Shown in pieces: positions 34,832 to 44,050 of a stretch of 64,000 nucleotides of DNA (positions are counted from its first letter, which is position 1; each line of letters opens with the position of its first letter). The position numbers were made by a program, and so were the translations under genes. This DNA is from Triatoma infestans (taxonomy: Eukaryota > Arthropoda > Insecta > Hemiptera > Reduviidae): contig JAAEAF010003082.1 in NCBI GenBank assembly GCA_011037195.1, forward strand, positions 1-64,000. The letters run 5' to 3'. The notes under the pieces were generated by a model. That model ran no database searches. It was not told the origin of the DNA and saw only the letters and a list, made by a program, of their open reading frames with translations.

Positions 34832-35145
34832 TATAATGGAGTTGATGAGGGAGAAATTGGGTTTGATTAATTAGACGAGATATGAAGACACTGTTATAAT
34901 ATAACTATAAGTTTACACAAACTGCACTGGACTTCTAATGATTTTATAGAATAAAGGGTTAGTGAGTAGAGTTATGACACGATGTAATGTATATGGTTGA
35001 ATCTGATACATAGATGTCTAGATCTCTCACTGGCTTATATACAGGTTCTCCCCTGTAAGCAGGCTAGAGCCTGCTTAAGTCAGAGAGTACCAGAGATAGT
35101 CTGTTTTCTCTCAGTCGGGCTTGTGTTCTCTCTCTTGCCGTTACA
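34832..35145 (+). mobile_element. LTR, second of two in tandem
   Basis: 314 bp, highly similar to 34523-34824, with an insertion of a short duplicated segment near 35055 (TGTAAGCAGGCTAGAGCC). Ends CCGTTACA. The sequence AGGG occurs just before the first LTR (34519-34522) and one base after the second (35147-35150), hinting at an old target duplication around the pair. Confidence 0.65.
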
Positions 35146-35567
35146 CAGGGCTAAGAAAAACAATTCAAACGGTACCAGTCATATTTCAACACAGCCAAAC
35201 TAGTTCCCCTACCCAGTATGATAAAATGTTCGTTCGCTTTTTCATGTGAGAAATGTTTGCTTTTAAATGTGAGAAACGTTTGCTTTTTACCAAATAGGTG
35301 CCTCCCAAAAATAACGTTAAAATATCCAAGTTGAGAAAATTTGATATTTTATTATTGATTAAAATATAGATTTATAACCTAAAAAGTCCCCCGAAAAAAA
35401 AGTGAGAATCAGAAATTTGAAATTATTAGATTAACATGTTGCTATTAAGAGTGAAAAAAACACACTATTGTCAGATCCCTTTCACTTCTGGTTTCTTAGT
35501 CGTGAAAGTTCTTATCTTATCTGGCTTTTGTCTTGACTCGGTCCTGAAAGAAGTACAGCTCAACAAC
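35146..35567. other. gene-less interval, nothing recognised
   Basis: Contains a short tandem duplication, CATGTGAGAAATGTTTGCTTTT and a near copy, at 35243-35290. Otherwise no signal. Confidence 0.4.
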
Positions 35568-35569
35568 TA

Positions 35570-36471
35570 ATGCTAAGTGTCCACTTGTGACAAATAGTCT
35601 CGCGACTATGCGAGAGCAGTCTTTGAGACAAGGCTGGGCAAGTCTCCGAGAGCGTAACTGTCACAAGTGGGCATGTTCATTTCTGCTCTCGTGACTCAGT
35701 CTCCAGAATTCTGTCAGTATTTGAAGATTTTCTCAGCACTCGGAGACCTTGATTTCATTCATTCTTGTGCGTATTTTTCTTTTTATATTTCGGAATTCTA
35801 AATTTTTATTTGTATTTTGGTTAATTCTTTTTTAACCTTCCTATAGGCGCGCATATAAATGGGAGATGAAAAGGCGCAGAGTATCTGAAAGATACATCAA
35901 GTAATTTCAAGTGATGATGTTCAGTTAATTCCCAATTTTGCCAAATACAGGTGTAAGTTAAAAAAACAGAAAACGCACCATTATGAATTTCGATGTATAT
36001 TTTGTAAATAAAACACAAACACAAAAAAAAAACAAAAGTTGAGAAAAAAATTAATTTTTTCTGTTCAATTTTACACTCATAGATTTATGTTTAAATACGT
36101 AAACAAACTACTTTGAACATAATTCTGTAACCAAACCCTATTGTACAGGCGACTGTCTAAAGCAATTATTAAAAAAAAAACCTACTCTTTCCACTTTCCG
36201 CTTTTTCGCAATCTTATACGCAATTATAAAAGCTATGGCCTGGCGCGAATCAAGAAAGAAAAGATAAACATAAACAAACAGCGATCAAATCACGCAAGTG
36301 GCTGCCAGTTGACTCTCAAGTGGACACGAAATGTTCCTGGTCTCGAGACTGCAGTGACTGTCGAGTCTCAGAAAACTGTCTCGAGACCGAAAGTGATCTC
36401 AAATGGACAACCCCCTGAGACTGATCTCAAGACTTTCTCTCGAGACTTTGTCACAAGTGGACACTTAGCAT
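35570..36471. mobile_element. 902-bp non-autonomous foldback/MITE-like DNA element
   Basis: Inverted ends ATGCTAAGTGTCCACTTG and complement, identical for about 25 bp, flanked by TA (35568-35569, 36472-36473); if the element is read one base shorter the flanks are TAA and TTA. Subterminal 150-180 bp at both sides carry repeated GTCTCGAGAC-like palindromes and two inner copies of the tip (CACAAGTGG). The middle (35760-36290) is AT-rich and unrelated; its ORF 36141-36515 runs over the end of the element and is not a transposase. The autonomous partner is not in the window. Confidence 0.75.
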
Positions 36472-36473
36472 TA

Positions 36474-37827
36474 GAAAAGAATTTATTTTGGGCGGAGCTA
36501 ATAAACATCATATAGTTTTATGAACCAATAAACATGTAAACGGACGCGGTTTAACTACTTAAGGTTTCGGCTAGCAGTCAGAGAGACGGATGCGCGCACA
36601 ACTCATTTTTCTAAAAGTTGCCGACCTATGCATTCCTTTATCTGAACAATCTTCGATTCAAGAAGCAATCACCCAAACCACTTGCAAAATCAGTTTTAGT
36701 GAGTTGCATGATTTTTATCTGTGTGTTTTAAAAGTATAGAGTATAAATATTGAAAACAATACAATAGTATTGTTTTACAAAAGGTCAAAACCTATGATAT
36801 ATGTCCAAAGATGAAATAGGATATACACATGAGTACACTTTCTTTATAGCTTATATACCGTCGGAACGTAAGAAGAAATCATAGCAATCATAAGAATTTA
36901 CATAAATTATACACTATAAAACCATTCATACGCTGTTTGCACGCCTCAAGCATAAATCTGCACAATAATAAAAAAAAATTTTATTATTAATAATTCTATA
37001 CAGAAATAAATAATAGGAATAAATAAAATAAAAATAAAAATAACAAAAACAGAATGAAAAAAAACATTCATGAACTGATTTACAATGACGTAACAGCTGA
37101 GATTCTACTTGTGTTCTAGGTAATTTTATTAAACGCACCAACGAGTTTTTAGTTACATAATGCCGACACAATTTTGTTGGTTGCGGTCTGTAGAATGTTT
37201 TTTTTTTTTTTTTTTTTATCTTTCTTCTTCTTTTTCGTCTTTATATTTATTATATTATTATTATTATTATTAAAAGTGGACCACATAAATTGGTTAGAGT
37301 TTCATAAAAATAAAAAAACAACTTTGAAATTAATGGGCCTAGCAGTTGGGAAGTAATTATTCCTATTTTGTAATGAACTAAGACAACATTTATTTAAATA
37401 GCTATTTGGATTTCGGATAATATTCATATGTGATAACATATCTCGTAACAAATTAGGATTATTAGCACATTTGATATGAGCTAATATATTTTCCCTAGAG
37501 TTCACATCTATAAAAGCCATTAAATTTTGGATTTGGCGAAATCCCTAATCCCCTAGAAAAGTTCAAATTATTTACTACAATATGGCCATAAAAGTTGGCT
37601 AACGTAAGTATAAAGGTGGTGGGTATATATATTGGTTAGCACAAATGCCAGATAGAAATTGAATTTGTGCATTACACAAACTTAAATAACTTTTGAAATG
37701 TAACGTCACCGTTTCTTCAATTTATATCTGTGCAGACAGCATTCCAAATTTGAAGGAAATCATTATAGTCATTTTCGAGAAAATTTAATAACAAAGTTCA
37801 GGAGAATGTTCTGCAAAGTTGCACTTA
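36474..37827. other. gene-less interval; AT-rich repeat relic at its right end
   Basis: T22-type homopolymer near 37198, an ATT run at 37255-37275, and short inverted T/A runs. From about 37690 a relic of the AT-rich repeat appears (GAAGGAAATCATTATAGTC, TTTTCGAGAAAATTTAAT), which is cut at 37827 by a LINE. No gene. Confidence 0.4.
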
Positions 37828-38377
37828 TTGAATTGGGTGCCTATCGGCCTGGGACCTAAGCTAATGTGGCTTTTATCCCCCCAATTTCCCTCCAAATCAT
37901 CCCCCTAATTAATCATCCCCGGTAGTCTACCTGTTTATCTACAGTATCCTAAAATATCTTTCAGCTCCAATCCCCCCAGGCAGCCCCGCGAGAGTGATGC
38001 CCTCCCAAATACAGGAAATCTAGTGTCAGCGAAACGGAGATACTAACATAAATAGTGATACACCGTTTCCCTAACTCCATCATCACAGTTCTGACACATG
38101 GGACTAGATGTACTCTCTATATTATGCAAAAGACTAACCACTCATGTGTGCCCAGTCCACCTAATAAGGTCCTCAATCCTATCCTACTAAGGGACAGGAG
38201 GTGGCTTGAAATCCCCTGCTTAGTCCCTTTGATAAATCTTTTAGCCTGGAGGCACCCCTGCGTGCCCTCCCAGCATTTCTCTACAGCCTTCGTCTCCCAA
38301 ATTGTTCTAGTGGTTGGTTCCGCAAAGCTGGAAAGCATCAGAGACATTTCCCGTGGTAGCCTGCTTCATTTTGTGGT

Positions 38378-38415
38378 CATCGACAGGTTTCGGGCGTTCG
38401 CCCATCTTCAGGATG
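38378..38415 (-). ncRNA. hammerhead ribozyme motif, left arm
   Basis: On the minus strand: CAUC (stem I), CUGAAGA (core), U, GGGC-GAAC-GCCC (stem II and loop), GAAA, CCU, GUC (predicted cleavage after C at 38382), GAUG (stem I partner). All conserved positions are present; the U-to-A at the seventh-position nucleotide is tolerated in natural hammerheads. Stem III is only the A-U and C-G pairs, so activity would need pairing between two copies. Confidence 0.65.
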
Positions 38416-38564
38416 CGCTTGTCAGACAGTGTGATAACACAGAGCCAATTCAGTTTATACACTCATAAGTACACTCAGTTTAAACACTCAAATTCAGTTA
38501 ATACAGTGTGTATAAACTCAATTTGTTCTGTGCAAGTCTGTGTTATCACACAGTCTGACAAACG

Positions 38565-38602
38565 CATCCTGAAGATGGGCGAACGCCCGAAACTGGTCGA
38601 TG
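38565..38602 (+). ncRNA. hammerhead ribozyme motif, right arm
   Basis: CAUC (38565-38568), CUGAAGA (38569-38575), stem II GGGC 38577-38580 with GAAC loop and GCCC 38585-38588, GAAA 38589-38592, CUG, GUC with predicted cleavage after 38598, and GAUG 38599-38602 pairing with the first CAUC. Layout is a type I hammerhead with a minimal stem III. Confidence 0.65.
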
Positions 38603-38940
38603 ACCACAAAATGTTGCAGGCTTCCACGGAAAATGTCTCTGATTCGTCTCCCAAAGTCTAATCTTATTATCACAGAACCTCTTAGTGATGGCAAGGGCTG
38701 GCTCGGGACCACAAAAAGGTAAGGAGCATCCCTCCCTAGCCAGCCAATCCGCCCTCTAATTACCCTCTATTCCCGCATGTCCGAGTACCTAATACAGCGG
38801 CACTTTACCCCTCCAAGCTAAGGTATTAAGCCTTCTCCTACATTCTCCCACCAATTTCGAACTTCAACACGCCTTGATCAAAGCCCTGACTGCGGCCTGA
38901 CTATCAGAAAATATTCGCATGCACTTTCGGTTAGTAAATA

Positions 38941-40423
38941 ATTTGCTTCAAATTTGGAATTGTAGCTAAAATGATAGGAAACATAAAAAAAAACAACGAG
39001 TTATCCATTTAGAGACATGCATTGCAAGCTCGTGGCTATCTTACTTGAATCTTAAAGTCCAACATAATATCCCAATTCTGAAGTCAATTTATGTTAACAG
39101 AACTATCGGAAAACATGCCAAACTTCAATGTTCACTGATAAAATCATTAATAGAAGTTCGGCAACATCTATAAGGAAAAACAACATGTTCAGTTTGGCCT
39201 GCTAAAATAGAAGCTGAAAGACAACCTGGATCTATAGGATAGGACCCCCTCATCTTATACATATATATATATAAAGAGAGAGGAGCCAGAGAGAGGAATA
39301 GAGTGTAAAGGTTCCAAAAAGTGCAGCTGCACAATAAACGCAAATGTTATACTGTTGATAACTACGCGAGCAAGCTCAGAATAGACAAAAGGTCATCATA
39401 AAAAAGTACAATCTCCATAAATTTACATTAATAACTTCCAATGAGTGCGTTACATCTGCTTCAGTTAGAAAACCGTTAAAACTGTACAATATCAAATAGA
39501 AAAACTATAATATATATATGCAAATTTGATTGCTAATTATAATAATTAAAGTTATTTATTTAAATGAATTCTTTATTCTAATGAATTAATTGTATACCTT
39601 CTCTTATTGCTAAATGAGGAAGTATTGCAATTATGTAAAATTATCGAAGTGTATTTTCAAAAATACATGTTTTCAAGATCCCATTGAGTGCGAAAACTAT
39701 GTTTTTAGCGAAGGGCCTTTTTTAGTAAATATCCCAAATCAACAAATTATCAAATTAACAAATTATCTCAAAATTCGCAAAATCACCGGAACATCAAACT
39801 TCTGACCACCGCATCTGATTGACATCATTAAGGTTTCCATCAAAATCCACCAACAGCAATTCTGCAACTTTACTGAATGTTTTTCTTATTTTTTTTTTTT
39901 TCTCAGTTTTTCGCAATTTTCTGAAACATAGCTCCAACGGATTTCTTTAAATTAAGAAGTACTAAGTATAATTAAAAAAAATTACTTTTCGCGGACTAAG
40001 TGAGAGCTAAGCAATAAGAAAAATGGAAGTGCAGCATGAGTTTTTATTTTTATTAGCTAGTTTACCCAAACTAGCAAACCCTGAACAACTAGCTCTGAAA
40101 ATTGATGGCGCTGTAGCGTCGTGCCTATACTCTGCCGTCAATAACATAGCTACCTTTGTTGCTGTATAATCATTTTCAGATATACAAGATTTTACCAAAG
40201 GAAAAGATCTTCATCTTCTCATACCCTTGACAAACAACAAATCCGAAACAAATTGTGATTACGATATAATTTGCGAACGCATATCCTTGCGCATCCTTGC
40301 TCGCTTATTAAACAAATATATTTTTTTTTGTGAAATATTATTATGTATCTAATGTATTAAATTATTTCTGAATTACTTAAGTTTTTTTTTTTTTGTTCAT
40401 ATAGAATAAATTCAAGAAAGTAC
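38941..40423. other. gene-less interval with AT-rich repeat relics
   Basis: 38941-39010 is the continuation of the AT-rich repeat interrupted by the LINE (GCACTTTCGGTTAGTAAAT). 39595-39990 is a decayed minus-strand copy (CTTCTCTTATTGC, TTTTTAGCGAAGGG, CAATTTTCTGAAAC). A TA run with AG repeat lies at 39258-39300. No gene recognised. Confidence 0.45.
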
Positions 40424-40781
40424 ATGCATCCCTACAGTACCATCACTCAGAAGCCTACATTGATCGGCCTTGTCTACCCTTGCCAGTTACATTCTTCATC
40501 ACCAACATTTTCACTCGCCAAGCAGTGTTCGCCTATCAGCCTACCACCCCAGCAACGCTCACCCACTCACGCAGCGTTCGCTCGAATAGAAGACATTCAA
40601 ACACCACAGTAACGCTCACACATTCAAGCAGCGTTTGCCCCAGAAGAAGATGACTGCACCCTACAACACACGGCCACCTTGCAGAGGTTACACACACGCC
40701 TCTATAACTTCCAAGCCTCTACCACTCCAGATTATCTCCCAAATTTTTCGTGCCGAAAAATTTCTCCAGGAGGGGGGATAA
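40424..40781 (+). pseudogene. 3' internal end of an LTR retrotransposon
   Basis: GC-richer than its surroundings. The reading frame around 40690-40775 ends in LHTRLYNFQASTTPDYLPN followed by a short Ser/Gly tail and a stop overlapping the purine tract AGGAGGGGGGATAA (40768-40781), which sits directly before an LTR. That is the usual arrangement of polypurine tract and 3' LTR in Gypsy-like elements. The earlier ORF (40424-40612) is Pro/Ser/Thr-rich with a repeated CAACGCTCAC-type motif. No integrase, protease or RT motif is left, so the family cannot be fixed. Confidence 0.5.
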
Positions 40782-41294
40782 TGTAGTGGAAGAAAGCAAT
40801 GAAAATAAATAGTTTTGTAAAATATATTAAATAGTAAATTTACCTTCAAAAAGAGTGTATTTTAGAGTCAGGTACTGTAAATTGGGGTCATTGCTAGTAG
40901 GGAAACAAAGGCACAAAATTTAATACAATGCGACTTGGCCAACTGCTTTGTTAGAGAGCATTCCTTCGAGCAGTCTGTACTCTACCTTCAAACAAGACAG
41001 TCGGACTTCTGCCTTCAAACAACTAAGTCCGCATTCTGCTTCTAAAGCCAGAACACTTCAGGAATCGCTCAGTGCCAATGATAGATATTTGCCTTTATTC
41101 TAGATATACATCATTTATTAAGATATAATTGTGATATAGTAAAATACTTAAATTTGCTAAGAGATAATATAATTATTTTTAAAACAGTGGTGACTTCTTG
41201 ATTTTTACTAATACTTCTATCTTTATCTCAAACATACATACAAGCACTTTAATAACACCGCTCGTGCTACTACAAATACACTATCACCATTACA
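40782..41294 (+). mobile_element. 3' LTR (Gypsy-like), 513 bp
   Basis: Starts TGTAGTGGAAG immediately after the polypurine tract and ends CACCATTACA; the tips TGTAGTGG and CCATTACA are near-inverted. It holds duplicated motifs CCTTCAAACAA.. (40988, 41012). No matching 5' LTR was seen upstream and the left part of the element is missing, so no target duplication can be checked. Confidence 0.6.
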
Positions 41295-42864
41295 TTACAA
41301 AGTTATGTGTTAATTAATCTAGTTTTTTAAACTATAATGTTGTTGATAATATAGCTTATTTCATACTACTATTATGCCTTGACGAGTAAGAGGATCGCGG
41401 CAATGAACGCAGAAGAGTCTGGGCCTGGAGCCGTCGCTAGAGCAGATTTCGATAGTAGTAGCAAATTCTCCTTGATTGACAAGTAATCAACTGACAAGAT
41501 TCGATATTTCAAGATACGATATTTTTTTATGTCTTTAGATAGTCTACGAATTTTAATGAAAATGGTGCAGTTTTTGAGAAAATCGCAAAAAAAAAATGAA
41601 TGAAAGCAATCAATAAAGTAGCAGTTCCTAATGACTTTGATGGACGTTGTCCGAAACCAGTCTGAAACGGTTCAAGATTGATTTGATTGATCAATATCAA
41701 GTTAGAACTTCCTGCAATTTCGTTTTTAAGATATTTTGTTCATACATACATACAAACGCACACACGCACCACGTGCAACACCAACCTTAAATGTTCACCA
41801 CACCTGCTTCTCTGCCGCGAGCATAAGCAGGAGTTCGAGCTAGTCACTTCAGCCGACTATAGACGACTCAAATCAGCCAACGCTATATCATTCTACATTC
41901 ATCTCGCTAGCAACATCAATTTTCTCAACAGAGGATTGATTCCGATACAAATAATACAATTTAGTTATAATATTATTTAGAATGCTACCATAAAAATTAT
42001 TAAGTATACATTACTCATACGCGATGAACCAAATTAACAAATACTTTGAATACAAATTTCTAGATAACAAAGTCAATACTGTTAATTGTTTTAAAGAATA
42101 CATATTAGGGAAGAACTTTACATGCAGATCACGAATTTGGATCCTTTTAAGATATTCAAGGTCTTCAATACCAAAATTTACAGACACCTTTTTGTTGTCC
42201 TGACAGGATATATCGAAGATAATGAAAAATTTGCACTAAACATGTCATACTTCATATATATATATTCATTTGCACATTCTACTGCATTCCATCATCATTG
42301 TTTTTTTTTTTAATATTTACTACTTTATGCAAGTTGACGTTTCAACTCATTATTCATTCTACATCGCAGAATCATTTTTATTTTATTTGTTACTTTTTCA
42401 TTCTATTATTGCACATGTCGTTGAACTCAACACCGGAGGAAACCAGGAGAAGGTTTCTAGACATGAACAGCTTTACAATTATCAAAGGCAATAAAAAGAT
42501 AGGATCGAGAAGCATTGTTTAAGATAAATATCTTAAAATTAAATAAAATTAGATTTTAATTGCAAATCGTTTAGCACAGCCATCCATTTCAAGCAATATG
42601 AGTTCACAAAACATACTTCCATTTGAGAATGAAACTATTTTATTTTCTAAAGAAAATGGTTGAAAGTTCAATCAATGAAACTAATAAATTATTTAGTAAT
42701 TGGCCTAATTTAAAGAATAGCAATAGACTCTTTTGAAAAACTGGATAAGAAGAGTGGTCCAAATGAGATCCAATCTGATTAGTCAGATACACCTTCCTCA
42801 CAATGAAAAATGGAATAGCCACTTCTTTAGAAGTCTAGGTGCAACTGCTTGGGTTTACAGAGCC
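41295..42864. other. gene-less interval with an AT-rich repeat relic
   Basis: 41560-41780 contains a degraded AT-rich repeat (GAGAAAATCGCAAAAAAA, CAATAAAGTAGCAGTTCC, TATCAAGTTAGAACTTCC, ACGCACACACGCACC). The ORFs 41687-41980, 42122-42313 and 42270-42522 show no family motif. Confidence 0.4.
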
Positions 42865-44050
42865 TCAGATAAATTCTAGTTCAAAAGACAGAACCGCACA
42901 GGAAGTTCTGTTATTGGAAGGTGACGAGGTTCCTTGATGTCTTGATTCTTCATTACCAAGTTTAGGAAATTCTGACTGGTATAGCCGGATAAGAAGTTGT
43001 GTAGCTTGGTTGAAAATGTCCGGCCCGATTTCCGTTGTTTTGGATCCGTCATTGTTGTTTGTTCTCCGCAGGCGCTGCAGTTCTTTGTGGACCACACATC
43101 TTTTCCAGCTTGCCACATGCTCTTCTAAGCAGAGAGCGCACATCGGAGGTTTTTCGCGTGGTTTAGAGCATTCGGATGATGGATGCGAACCAGCATACTT
43201 TACACATCTGGGACCATGATTACAGTCGTTCGTGTATGTCCTTACTGCTGGCACCTTTTGCACTGTTCTCCTTTTTGTGTGGTTCTTCTATTTTTTTTCT
43301 GGTATAAAGTAAAGTTTTCAGATTGAATATTTCCAGGTTTTTGGTTGTGGTTCAAGATCTACAAAGAACAGTGGGAGTGGTGATTTGGATTTGGGATGTT
43401 TACCATTCGTAACATTTCTCACTTTGAATTTGTGGCGTTCAAGATCCTCTATTATCTCTGTAGTTGGTGTAATGTCTTAATAACTACACGGAATGCTTTT
43501 TCTGATTGATTTGGTATGTGTGGTAATCTGCCTTATTTGATTGAAGATAATGGACTGCAAATCTGTAACCTTTAGGTGACTTTGTGGAAAGCATCAGGCT
43601 GTCAATAAGAGATTTGCAGTCAAAAGAGTTAGCCCCTAAGAGCTGATTCAGAGATTTACAGAATTCGGAGTAATTCAATATACATTTAATAAATATTGGC
43701 GGCGGTTTGATAGTTTTTTTTTAATTGTTCTCCGAACGTATATCTTGTTCATCTTTGCCTATGGCGAGTGGGGAAAATGGATTAGGGCAAAAGTTTGAAC
43801 TTATGTCCTGTTGAGCGCGGTTGATTCTAGTTCTTGATTTTCCCCAGAAGATTCTGAGTTTTGCTTGAAATTAGAATATTCAGAAGTTTCCCTATCTTCA
43901 GTAAGTGGACGAGTTTCTATGTTTTTCAATTTATTTTTTTAATTTTTGTTAAAGAATTTGACGTTAAGAGAGTTCTCTTTACTTTTTTATTAAGGTTGCT
44001 AACTTTAGTGATCATGCCAACTTGATCACAGCTGACTTGTTCTGTTACTC
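42865..44050 (-). pseudogene. Jockey-like LINE ORF1 (gag) relic
   Basis: Minus strand. N-terminal part decayed (43700-44050). Then PPPIFIKCILNYSEFCKSLNQ-like text (43600-43690) and LSTKSPKGYRFAVHYLQ with YHTYQ (43484-43678), the conserved RNA-binding region of such gags; after a frameshift near 43478 HKFKVRNVTNG and LPLFFVDLEPQP (43340-43430). The ORF 42865-43263 has the zinc-knuckle region: CVKYAGSHPSSEC (first knuckle, second Cys replaced by Tyr) and CALCLEEHVASWKRC. The downstream ORF2 is not attached. The plus ORF 43010-43219 is a shadow. Confidence 0.82.

Larger units (their letters stand above)
38302..38642. mobile_element. palindromic Penelope-like insert with hammerheads, 13-bp target duplication
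   Basis: 341 bp flanked by TTCGTCTCCCAAA at 38289-38301 and 38643-38655. A short leader (GTGGTTGGTTCCGC) is followed by two inverted arms of about 104 bp (38338-38441 and 38539-38642), roughly 90% alike, around a 97-bp centre. Each arm contains a hammerhead core pointing inward-to-outward on its own strand. The 13-bp duplication fits target-primed insertion as in Penelope-like elements, not a DNA-transposon MITE. A second copy lies at 54531-54792 and a fragment at 33075-33102. No reverse transcriptase is present. Confidence 0.75.
37828..38940 (-). pseudogene. LINE RNase H and C-terminal region relic (R1/Jockey-like)
   Basis: Minus strand. From 38925 down: FSDSQAAVRALIKA and SSKLVGECRRRLN, then VLGHAGIEGN-RADWLAREG (RNase H motif with WVPGH-x-GI-x-GNE-x-ADELA in the family), PEPALAITKRF; after a 354-bp insertion, WETKAVEKCWEGTQGCLQAKRFI and SLSRIGLRTLLGGL-(T)GHEWL, and SPMCQNCDDGVRETVYHYLC, the C-terminal Cys/His block. 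Stops occur (for example where W of the PGH motif and E of GNE are expected). TGCACTT at both edges (37820-37826, 38940-38946) is a probable target duplication within an AT-rich repeat. The plus-strand ORF 38055-38468 is an antisense shadow. Confidence 0.85.

Noticed and set aside
36141..36515. 124-aa plus ORF as a possible transposase of the foldback element
   Set aside because: It crosses the element's right end and has no catalytic or DNA-binding motif; the Thr/Ser-Val-Glu part comes from the GTCTCGAGAC repeats.
38055..38468. Plus-strand ORF of 137 aa
   Set aside because: It is antisense to the LINE RNase H relic and runs into the palindromic insert.
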